A stretch of 46,710 bases of DNA. Origin: a virus. Location of the stretch: IMG/VR virus record IMGVR_UViG_3300035698_035363, positions 1 to 46,710 of that record; one strand, given 5' to 3'. The notes beneath the pieces are model-generated. The model ran no database searches. It had not been told where the DNA came from and saw only the letters and a program-made list of their open reading frames with translations. Of this stretch, positions 21,619 through 28,790 are shown in pieces. Each line of letters begins with the position of its first letter. Within the stretch, counting starts at the first letter, position 1. The position numbers and the translations under genes were made by a program.

Positions 21619-22401
21619 TTATTTTTGCTCTTTTTTATTTTTTAATAACTTACTCACGGCCAATGAAAGAAGTTCTATAAGAGAATAACTCTCTATATCA
21701 ACACATTCTGATAGACTTTTTTCCCAAGCAATTTTATCTAGGGAATAGTCTTCTTGAAGTTTATTGTAAAGTTTTAATACCCTATTATATTCAACTTTGT
21801 AATTAACCTCTGGAGTAGGTGGTATTGGAGTTTCTGGTGGTACCTCTGGAATTACAGGGGAGTAAATTCTTCTATCAATAATTCTTTGACGCATATCATT
21901 AGGCCAAGAAGTGCCTGGACAAGATGTAGCTTGAAAATCTTTATGTCCTTTAAGACTATCCCAACCCGCAATAATTAAATTATCCCAAACTTTGGCTTCG
22001 AAAATTAAGAATTTACATAAATCATGAGCTGATTCTATTTGAACATCAGTGGGCAAATGTTTAGTAAAATCACCTGTTAAACAAATCCCAATTACTTTTT
22101 CATTCTGATTTTTTACATTAGCCCTAGCTGTCCCAACATCACCAACATAATAAACCATTCCATCTGAAGTAATAACAAAATGATAACCAATCCCACCCCA
22201 GCCCCTATTTTTATGAATATTTGCAACATTATCTGGGGAAGCATTAGCATTCCCCGCAGTATGATGTATAACAACATACTTAACATCTGTAGGAGGTCTA
22301 TTCCAACTCCAATTAAAACTGTCTCCAAATATTCCTTGTCTGTAATCTGTCCATTTATTCCTAGCAAGTAATGATGGTATGTGTAAAGGTGTATTACTCA
22401 T
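21619..22401 (-). CDS. Endolysin: N-acetylmuramoyl-L-alanine amidase (Amidase_2/PGRP)
   Basis: A 260-aa lysin. The zinc ligands of the Amidase_2/PGRP fold are His46 (VVIHHTAG), His153 (KGHKDFQ) and Cys161 (TSCPG); Tyr73 in GIGYHFVI and GICLTGDF complete the fold. It cuts the MurNAc-L-Ala bond of peptidoglycan at the end of infection. A Pro-rich linker (about 190-205) leads to a helical C-terminal tail rather than a known wall-binding repeat. No signal peptide, so a holin is expected; membrane proteins lie directly upstream (22930-23738). The HNH gene at 22440 lies head-to-head with it. Confidence 0.92.
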   Translation of the reverse strand: MSNTPLHIPSLLARNKWTDYRQGIFGDSFNWSWNRPPTDVKYVVIHHTAGNANASPDNVANIHKNRGWGGIGYHFVITSDGMVYYVGDVGTARANVKNQNEKVIGICLTGDFTKHLPTDVQIESAHDLCKFLIFEAKVWDNLIIAGWDSLKGHKDFQATSCPGTSWPNDMRQRIIDRRIYSPVIPEVPPETPIPPTPEVNYKVEYNRVLKLYNKLQEDYSLDKIAWEKSLSECVDIESYSLIELLSLAVSKLLKNKKEQK

Positions 22402-22427
22402 AAATATCCAGTGCCATTTGAATGTGT

Positions 22428-22438
22428 TATAATATAAT
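22428..22438 (+). promoter_or_regulatory. Double TATAAT before the plus-strand HNH gene
   Basis: Overlapping TATAAT hexamers at 22428-22433 and 22433-22438, the first ending 6 nt before the ATG at 22440. No Shine-Dalgarno. The arrangement matches the other putative leaderless starts. Confidence 0.45.
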
Positions 22439-22439
22439 T

Positions 22440-22886
22440 ATGCCTAAAAAAAGAAATATACTTGGACAATTTATCAAAAATATTACTCCTGGTGAACTTA
22501 TTTTTTGTGCCTGTAATTGTGGTAAAACTATTACTTCTAAAGATTCTAGGGGGAGAAAAAGAAAATTTATTAGAGGTCATCATAAGGGAAATTATAAAGG
22601 CGGTAGAAGAATTAACTCCCAAGGATATATAGAAATATATAGCCCTAAACATCCTAACAAAAACTGTAGAAATGCTGTAAGAGAACACCGACTTATAATG
22701 GAAACTCATCTTAATAGATATTTGAAACCCACGGAAATAGTGCACCATATTAATGGTAATAAAACTGACAATAGAATTGAGAATTTGAAAATATTTTCTA
22801 AAAAAGAACACGACAGAGAAACAGCTTCCACCAATAAATTTTTTCAAAAAGATAGGGGTTTTTCTCCTAGATGGAGTAAAAAATAA
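22440..22886 (+). CDS. Plus-strand HNH homing-type endonuclease
   Basis: About 148 aa from the ATG at 22440 (an upstream ATG at 22422 overlaps the promoter). N-terminal Cys knuckle (CACNCGK), a basic [13 protein letters not shown] segment, then an HNH_3-type core: [33 protein letters not shown]. These are the standard His/Asn catalytic positions. It is oriented against all neighbours and sits between the amidase and membrane genes, as expected of a mobile intron-less homing endonuclease. Confidence 0.88.
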   Translation: MPKKRNILGQFIKNITPGELIFCACNCGKTITSKDSRGRKRKFIRGHHKGNYKGGRRINSQGYIEIYSPKHPNKNCRNAVREHRLIMETHLNRYLKPTEIVHHINGNKTDNRIENLKIFSKKEHDRETASTNKFFQKDRGFSPRWSKK

Positions 22887-22929
22887 ATTAGCCATTCTCT
22901 ATATATCATAGAGATTTAAATTTAGCCTG

Positions 22930-23250
22930 TCAATCTTTTCTGATAAAAATATTTAAAGGAACAGACATTAAACTCCAAAATACTGGAAGAACCAGTACTT
23001 CCCAAGAATTTATATCACAACTTACTTGTAAATATCTAATTGAAGAGAATAAAATAACTATTCCACTAAATATTACCCCTAATAATAGTAGAAAAAAGGA
23101 AAATATAAAACCAGCTGCCCTAGATTTTAATCTTATTGAAAGAAGTAATAAATTACATAGATAAGTAGCAACAACAATAAGCCCTATAAAAGCTGGTATA
23201 TGAAAAAAAATTAAGGGTTGTAGTAATGAAAAATTAACTAAACTAAACAC
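22930..23250 (-). CDS. Membrane protein, holin candidate
   Basis: A 106-aa protein with three hydrophobic segments (about residues 10-36, 45-67 and 82-102). Charged residues are confined to short loops and the KD end. Overlaps 23250-23483 by one base. Its place between a coiled-coil protein and the amidase suggests a role in lysis, but no holin family is recognised. Confidence 0.6.
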   Translation of the reverse strand: MFSLVNFSLLQPLIFFHIPAFIGLIVVATYLCNLLLLSIRLKSRAAGFIFSFFLLLLGVIFSGIVILFSSIRYLQVSCDINSWEVLVLPVFWSLMSVPLNIFIRKD

Positions 23251-23483
23251 TAAGCTCCCTTCCCATTTTTAGCGACTATTAAAATAGACTCTATGGAGGA
23301 AAGTTGCTCCTGAAGTTTAATTAATTTATTTTTAGTATTCACTGTATGTTTGCTTACTTCTTTTTGTATTCTGGTAGTTTTTTTATCTACCAATTTTTCT
23401 CTTGAACTAAGTTTATCACACTTTAGTTGTTGGTTAAACTTATTACTAATTTTTTGCCAGTAATCATTAAATAAACTTATCAT
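23250..23483 (-). CDS. Small charged coiled-coil protein of the lysis block
   Basis: A 77-aa protein, highly charged, with a predicted long helix (KLIKLQEQLSSIESILIVA). No membrane span. It may be a partner of the adjacent membrane proteins. Confidence 0.5.
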   Translation of the reverse strand: MISLFNDYWQKISNKFNQQLKCDKLSSREKLVDKKTTRIQKEVSKHTVNTKNKLIKLQEQLSSIESILIVAKNGKGA

Positions 23484-23489
23484 TGGTTA

Positions 23490-23738
23490 TTAATCCATTT
23501 TAACTAATTTTGTTAATTGATCTACTACGTTAGATACTTCTTTTGTTATTGCAAGAACTTCTATTTTAGAAGCTTTAGCATCTTCTATTCTTTTATTTTG
23601 TATTTTTTGTATCTCATCCCTCAAGAAAGATATTTTCTTATCTTTAAGATAATAAGCAACGCCCATTAATACTAATAATGCCCCAAGCAACCCACCTTCT
23701 AAAATTTTACCTAAACTACTTAGTATTGTTTCTTCCAT
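23490..23738 (-). CDS. Holin-like protein with N-terminal span and coiled coil
   Basis: An 82-aa protein. Residues 10-29 form one membrane span (GLLGALLVLMGVAYYL) followed by a charged helix to the end. This is the layout of BhlA/XhlA-type holin-associated proteins found upstream of amidases. Together with 22930-23250 it may permeabilise the membrane. Confidence 0.6.
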   Translation of the reverse strand: MEETILSSLGKILEGGLLGALLVLMGVAYYLKDKKISFLRDEIQKIQNKRIEDAKASKIEVLAITKEVSNVVDQLTKLVKMD

Positions 23739-23768
23739 AGTATGTATTTAATATATCAGAGTTAACAA

Positions 23769-24398
23769 CTAAGTTAAATAATTTGCACAAATTAGTTCTA
23801 ATGCGTGTGCCTTTGTTAATTTACTATCATGTGATTCTGTTATATCTCTAATGGCTTTTGCGACAATTAAATATTGATCCTTAGTTAGTGTAACCTTAAA
23901 TTGCCTAAACTCCAAGTCTTCCTCCTTATTTAATTGATCTCTCTCCCAATCAAACCCAACTTCCTCGCTCATGGCATCTATCTCATCTTCTGAGAATGGG
24001 AGTTCAATGTCCTCAAATTTTTCAAATAGATCTCCTACTAAATTAGCCAAAGATACTGTATCAAAAGGAACTTGCTGTTGAAAAAATATGGTTAACTCCA
24101 TTGACTCCCTATTTGATACTTCTCCCTCGTTATAAATTAAAATCTGTTGATACCCCAACTGTTTACAAGAAGTAAAGCGTTGCTCACCATCTATAATTTC
24201 ATACTGACCCTCTTCTGTAGGATGATTTCTAACAATTATTGGAGAACGTAAACCCTTTTTCTTTATACTTAGTTTTACTTTTTCAAATTCATCGGTTTGT
24301 TTTTGTTTAGGATTCCAAATATTAGGAATAACCAAGTTAATATCCACTAAAGATAACTTTTCAACATCAAACTTTATTTTATCTGTAGGATTACTCAT
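23769..24398 (-). CDS. ParB/Srx-like N-terminal domain protein
   Basis: About 209 aa from the ATG at 24398. The ParB/sulfiredoxin signature is clear: INLVIPNIWNPK, FEKVKLSIKKKGLRSPIIV, then EIIDGEQRFTSCKQLG (ParB box II). The remainder is acidic and lacks the ParB DNA-binding HTH. Stand-alone ParB-fold proteins are CTP-binding switches, kinases or nucleases; which applies is not visible. It overlaps a tail gene by 8 nt and precedes the lysis genes. Location among late genes is unusual. Confidence 0.75.
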   Translation of the reverse strand: MSNPTDKIKFDVEKLSLVDINLVIPNIWNPKQKQTDEFEKVKLSIKKKGLRSPIIVRNHPTEEGQYEIIDGEQRFTSCKQLGYQQILIYNEGEVSNRESMELTIFFQQQVPFDTVSLANLVGDLFEKFEDIELPFSEDEIDAMSEEVGFDWERDQLNKEEDLEFRQFKVTLTKDQYLIVAKAIRDITESHDSKLTKAHALELICANYLT

Positions 24399-25467
24399 AA
24401 ATTCCAACTACACTACCGCAATAATCTTGACCCCCTATTACCTCACTTGCTTCTGGATCAGTAACACCAGTTAATTCACACGCTTCAATTCTAATTCTAC
24501 CGACTGAGCCATTTCCACCAGTACCAAGACTTGTACTATCGCCTCCAGCACCACCATTTGCTGTTATATTACTCGAAACTACGGCAGATACTGACTTAAT
24601 GAAAATTGATCCGCCTGAACCTGCTCCCGCACCCGCTCTTTCTTCTCCCCCATCTGTGCCATCTGCGGTAAACTGACAATCTACAGAAAGATGACGAGAA
24701 TATACAATAATTACTCCTCCCCCAACTCCACCAACTGGTGCTAAGGTAACACGATCAAAAATACCACCTCCGCCACCTCCGCCACCACCTAAGAAAACAC
24801 CAGTAGTTAAATCAGCCTGACCCACAACTAAGCCTCCGGTACCAGGAGAATTTCCTGTGCCATCACCTCCAACAAAAGCATAAGCTCCGCCACCCCCACC
24901 ACCTGCGACACCTTGCAAACCTGATTCTCTTATCCCGCCCCCACCACCATTGCCATTTGCAGAACTGGAAGCCACACTAGCTCCAACAGTCCCCTCGCCA
25001 GTATAAGATCTAGCCCCAGCACCATCTCTTGATGTTCCTCCCCTGTACCCTTTTCCTGTGGCATTAATTATTGCATTGGTTGTTCCAGTACAAGCTATAA
25101 CAAACAAACCCTTAGTATCTCCATCCCAAGCATCCATAGTTAGTGTCCCAATGACACTTGTTGCTTGAGGAACAACAACAACTTGAGCTTGTTCTGCTCC
25201 AGAGTCGGTATAATCTCTTTCTAATTCATGTACTAAAGTAATTGTTCCAGCTACATAAGAAGCAATGGTATTATCTTCTCCTAAGCCAACATTACCCCCA
25301 CCTCTTGACTGATTAATATAAACTCTTTGCCCAGTTGCAAATGAGGCATTAGTAGCTGTTAAAGAAACAGATCCAGAAGAACCAGAAGCACTAGAACGAA
25401 TAGGGGTATGGGTATCTAGATCTACTATCCCATCTGTTCCATTACCTAGTCCTAAAAATCTTGACAT
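24391..25467 (-). CDS. Glycine-rich tail fibre or tip protein
   Basis: A 358-aa protein. The central part (about 145-300) is very rich in Gly with several poly-Gly runs (GGGGGGGGGI), flanked by beta-type segments. Gly-rich loops of this kind form polyglycine-II sandwiches in phage adhesins such as the gp38 type of T-even phages; this fold assignment is inference. It directly follows the 25469-26062 virion gene and precedes the lysis block, a usual place for a receptor-binding protein. Confidence 0.7.
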   Translation of the reverse strand: MSRFLGLGNGTDGIVDLDTHTPIRSSASGSSGSVSLTATNASFATGQRVYINQSRGGGNVGLGEDNTIASYVAGTITLVHELERDYTDSGAEQAQVVVVPQATSVIGTLTMDAWDGDTKGLFVIACTGTTNAIINATGKGYRGGTSRDGAGARSYTGEGTVGASVASSSANGNGGGGGIRESGLQGVAGGGGGGAYAFVGGDGTGNSPGTGGLVVGQADLTTGVFLGGGGGGGGGIFDRVTLAPVGGVGGGVIIVYSRHLSVDCQFTADGTDGGEERAGAGAGSGGSIFIKSVSAVVSSNITANGGAGGDSTSLGTGGNGSVGRIRIEACELTGVTDPEASEVIGGQDYCGSVVGIYE

Positions 25468-25468
25468 A

Positions 25469-26062
25469 TTATTTACATCTTAAATAAACAGATAAACCCG
25501 CACCGGCAACAGTAGAACCAACTTGATCATTATCTAAAGTAAGGGCGTTTTCATCTGTTAAGGTAGTAGTATCAAAAGAAGTTTGACTTCCACTTGTATC
25601 TCCTGCAGTAACAGTTAATCTATTAGCTTGGGTAGTTGCCCAGATAGAAGATCCATTTTTATTAATGTCTATAATTAGATCTGCTCCTGTAGGACCAGTT
25701 TTTAATTTTGCAAAAGCTTTAACAATAGTTAGGGCTCTATGCACTGGAAGAATTGGAGTTAAACTTGTTCCAGTACTTAAAACTCCTGTAATAGTAAAAA
25801 GAAATGTTGGTCTGCCCTCTGATAATTCATAAATAGTTCCTGCGTCATTAATTACATAAATCGCAGGTACGCCACTTTTATCTTTAGCATAAACATGAAT
25901 TTTATTTGATGAGGGAGTACTTGGATCGGAGCGTTCGGTAAACTCTATACCATTGACCATAGCATCAACTGCCCTATCATTAGCAACCATGTTGTCCATT
26001 TTTGCTTCTGTTATCGTATCTCCGCTCGTCCATGTAACTGCTGTGTATGTTGTCTCACTCAT
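25469..26062 (-). CDS. Virion tail protein, beta-rich
   Basis: A 197-aa protein. The N-terminus (YTAVTWTSGDTITEAKMDNM) is a segment I know from many phage tail-fibre proteins, and the C-terminal half (TGADLIIDINKNGSSIWAT) is a beta sandwich found in structural proteins. Overlaps 26055-26669 by 8 nt. Likely a tail fibre or adaptor for the Gly-rich protein. Confidence 0.7.
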   Translation of the reverse strand: MSETTYTAVTWTSGDTITEAKMDNMVANDRAVDAMVNGIEFTERSDPSTPSSNKIHVYAKDKSGVPAIYVINDAGTIYELSEGRPTFLFTITGVLSTGTSLTPILPVHRALTIVKAFAKLKTGPTGADLIIDINKNGSSIWATTQANRLTVTAGDTSGSQTSFDTTTLTDENALTLDNDQVGSTVAGAGLSVYLRCK

Positions 26063-26669
26063 ATAAATCTAGTCTATCATTTAATTGTATTTTTGGCATA
26101 TTCTTGATTTTATTTTGCATGACTTTAGGGGCTAATTTCACTTTGAACTTAGAATTTATTTTATTAAATTTTCTTCCAATTTTATTACTTTCCTCAAGTT
26201 GATAAGCTATATTCCCTGGCAAAGTCATGTTAGCTCTAAAATCTCTAATATCTTGACCACAACAACACTCTAAACCAAGTTGCCCATCGATAGGAGAAAC
26301 ATTGGGAGTTAGGCAACCCCTCCATTCACTCCCATCTGTCCACTGAGTGTAATGAAAATCACACCAATCAGTTAAATTTTTATCTACTGCCCAAAGATAA
26401 CCTTGCACTTGTTTACATTTCCCACAAGTTATTTGATAACGCCTCATATTAGTTTTATCTCTAGAACATTCAAAATGACCCATCTCAGCTATGCGTTGCC
26501 TTCGTTCTTCTGTGTTTAAAATAGCCATTTCATCTTTAAAATCACCTATTTCTTTATTACAAGAACAGTAACGAGGGTCTACTGGATAAAAAGAATAAAC
26601 TTCTAATCGCCCATTTTTATTTTTGGCTGCTTGTTTAGCTCCTTCTCTTGATGTAAATATATTTCTCAT
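26055..26669 (-). CDS. Cysteine-rich tail-region protein
   Basis: A 204-aa protein with many cysteines arranged as possible zinc clusters: CSCNKE, then CSRDKTN..ITCGKCK, and GLECCCGQD later. The two halves each contain a C-C-G-Q/E-D/I-x-D-F motif (EIGDF, DIRDF), so it may be an internal duplication. No membrane or enzyme motif. Cys-rich proteins are rare in tail regions; it may be a zinc-stabilised baseplate part. Confidence 0.6.
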   Translation of the reverse strand: MRNIFTSREGAKQAAKNKNGRLEVYSFYPVDPRYCSCNKEIGDFKDEMAILNTEERRQRIAEMGHFECSRDKTNMRRYQITCGKCKQVQGYLWAVDKNLTDWCDFHYTQWTDGSEWRGCLTPNVSPIDGQLGLECCCGQDIRDFRANMTLPGNIAYQLEESNKIGRKFNKINSKFKVKLAPKVMQNKIKNMPKIQLNDRLDLYE

Positions 26670-26670
26670 A

Positions 26671-26895
26671 TTATGGACCTATTGTTAACCATTGACTTAA
26701 ACTCTCATCATAAATCATTACTTGATCTGTATCAGCATCTTTTATTACTGTAAAAATCTCAGCCGGTCTTGGGCTTGAGGGCAAAGTAGTACCTCTGGGA
26801 AGAACTAATCTTTTCCCACTCCAATCAATAATCTCTTTTTCTTCTAGTTGTCTTGCAGAGGAGTCCTTACGAACACTCTCAATTTCTTCTGCCAT
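26671..26895 (-). CDS. Small virion protein
   Basis: A 74-aa protein. The end (EIFTVIKDADTDQVMIYDESLSQW) resembles the short conserved tag seen in phage tail-fibre proteins where a parameter strand is followed by a Trp. It lies between the hub-like and Cys-rich genes. Probably structural. Confidence 0.55.
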   Translation of the reverse strand: MAEEIESVRKDSSARQLEEKEIIDWSGKRLVLPRGTTLPSSPRPAEIFTVIKDADTDQVMIYDESLSQWLTIGP

Positions 26896-26914
26896 ATTTT
26901 AATTATTACACACT

Positions 26915-28441
26915 TTATAATCCTACAGAGTCCCTAATTTTTCTTAAAGTTAATTTTTGAGTAAATGAGCCAGGCTCAAACACTCCTTGAATACCTATCA
27001 ATCTATATTCTGTAGTTGTGTCAACATCTTGATCTATTACCTTAATTCTGTCTCTTAATTGTAGTTGGGGAATGCCCCTAACAGTTAATTTAATAACATC
27101 ATTTGGATTTTTATATCTTCTTACTATATCTTGAGCCATATTAGCTGCGAATTTTTTATCATCAATATATGGATTATCAACTGTTAATTGCTTTTCAGTG
27201 TAGTCATCAACAGAAACAGTATCCTGAAACACCTCTCTTATCTCATAATCTACTGTAGCGGGTGTTCCCCTTAGTCTTAAAAAGTTTAAATAAGCTTTAC
27301 TGGCATTGTTATTTGTGATTGTAAATTTGGCTGCCGTTGTAAAAGCATCCATTGAAACAGTAATGTCGCTAGAAATATTACTTCCTGCCCCACCAGTGGC
27401 GTCAAAAGCGGTGAAGTCAGTAGTTTCTACTGGAGTTGTAAGGCTTGAGCAAGGGTCTTGGAAATTAGCCCAAATAACAACACTTTCACCAGCCCCGATT
27501 TCTTCTTCTACTCCATTTCTCCAAATCTCTGTTTCCCCTTTTATGCTCCTGGGTTTTCCACTAATTAATGCCCTATTAATAATTTTAGAAGAAGCTTTAG
27601 TATTCCAATTAATAATATCATTAGCTTTTATTGTCCAACAAGCGGTTGTATAAGGAGGACTAGAATTTTTGTCTCTGTTTTCAAATAATAAATTTCCTGT
27701 TTCATCCTGATAAAATAAAGCTTCTTCGGCTTCACATAATTTTCTAATTCTTTTACCCGCAGTCTGACCTTTTTCAAACCAAGCAAAACCAACTGTGTTT
27801 AATCCTTGATCTAACTCATAGCTTCCTGATCCTATCCCAGCCCTGCTTAAAATATCAGCAATAATTTCATCGCTCCTTTGGTCTTGATAAATAGTAGTTT
27901 CTTGAGGCTTAGTATTAATTAAATTAAGAAAATCATAAGCCTGAATTGAAACTGTTCTTCTCAACTTGTCTTCTTTTGGATCATCAGTTAATCCTTCAAT
28001 AATTGGAATTAATTTATCTTGACCTTGTACCTCAAAACCTATAAATATTTTAATTGGTCTATTAGGTCTTAAAGCTGTTCCTATAGTTGAATTAAAAGTT
28101 GGGGTGAGCCTTAAATCTGTGTTATCTAAAACAATATTAGCTATCGCCATACTCATACCCCCTAGAGGTTCTAATAAATGTCGCTCATATTCAACTCTTA
28201 TTACCCTATCTGTCTCATCAAAATACTCAAAAGAATCAGCACTGTTAATAGAAGATTCACCAGACCCTTGAATAATATCTGTACCACTAATAACAGATGC
28301 CCCTATAGTGGCGTAATTAGTTACATTTTCTATTCTAGTCCAAGCAATAGAAACCTTTGCTCTTATTGGTCTTATACTAGAAGTAGTAACAGAATCAAAA
28401 GGAGTCCAAATTGATTGTGAGCTTTTCCCACTTCCCTGCAT
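26915..28441 (-). CDS. Tail hub/baseplate protein
   Basis: A 508-aa protein. The first half includes RPIKIFIGFEVQGQDKLIPI, GLTDDPKEDKLRRTVSIQAYD and FLNLI, matching the N-terminal beta barrels of siphovirus baseplate-hub (Tal/gp27-like, ReqiPepy6 Gp37-like) proteins. Ser/Thr-rich beta segments follow, then DIVRRYKNPNDVIKLTVRGIPQL near the C-terminus, a typical hub tail domain. It sits after tape measure and the Dit-like protein, as in siphoviruses. No protease or lytic domain is evident. Confidence 0.75.
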   Translation of the reverse strand: MQGSGKSSQSIWTPFDSVTTSSIRPIRAKVSIAWTRIENVTNYATIGASVISGTDIIQGSGESSINSADSFEYFDETDRVIRVEYERHLLEPLGGMSMAIANIVLDNTDLRLTPTFNSTIGTALRPNRPIKIFIGFEVQGQDKLIPIIEGLTDDPKEDKLRRTVSIQAYDFLNLINTKPQETTIYQDQRSDEIIADILSRAGIGSGSYELDQGLNTVGFAWFEKGQTAGKRIRKLCEAEEALFYQDETGNLLFENRDKNSSPPYTTACWTIKANDIINWNTKASSKIINRALISGKPRSIKGETEIWRNGVEEEIGAGESVVIWANFQDPCSSLTTPVETTDFTAFDATGGAGSNISSDITVSMDAFTTAAKFTITNNNASKAYLNFLRLRGTPATVDYEIREVFQDTVSVDDYTEKQLTVDNPYIDDKKFAANMAQDIVRRYKNPNDVIKLTVRGIPQLQLRDRIKVIDQDVDTTTEYRLIGIQGVFEPGSFTQKLTLRKIRDSVGL

Positions 28442-28443
28442 AA

Positions 28444-28788
28444 TTATATAATTTCAATCAAAATAATTGTTATATTTTCTAAATATTTTTTACCTGATGG
28501 AGTATATTCCCTTTGTGAGATATCCATTAAAACAGGAGTTGATGAAACAGTAAAATTATCTTCTGTAACTTCAAAATCTAAGACCTGGGCTAATTTAAAC
28601 AATGATAATATTGTTGATATCTCATCTGGAGTTAAATACTGAAATTGTAAAGTATATTCCTCTTTCCTAGCGGTAACTTTCCTTTTTCCCTTACCCTCAA
28701 TAGTAGTATTTCTTTGAGAAATTTCTAAAAAACTTCTGTTTAAAGTTTTTGGTCTTGGTAGTGTAATCCCTCCTAAAATAAAAGACAT
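28444..28788 (-). CDS. Small tail protein, Dit-like
   Basis: A 114-aa protein located between tape measure and hub. It starts FILGGITLPRPKTLNRS and ends in beta strands (FEVTEDNFTVSSTPVL, YLENITIILIEI). Position and beta character suit a distal-tail-like ring protein, although it is shorter than classical Dit. A diverged copy lies at 37846-38241 (same IPRPK, FEVTxxNxxxxSTxV and YLxxxxIIL pattern). Confidence 0.65.
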   Translation of the reverse strand: MSFILGGITLPRPKTLNRSFLEISQRNTTIEGKGKRKVTARKEEYTLQFQYLTPDEISTILSLFKLAQVLDFEVTEDNFTVSSTPVLMDISQREYTPSGKKYLENITIILIEII

Positions 28789-28790
28789 AA

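Noticed and set aside
22398-22895. Minus-strand frame opposite the plus-strand HNH gene
   Set aside because: The HNH motif lies on the plus strand with good residue order; the minus frame has no family features and is explained as its shadow.
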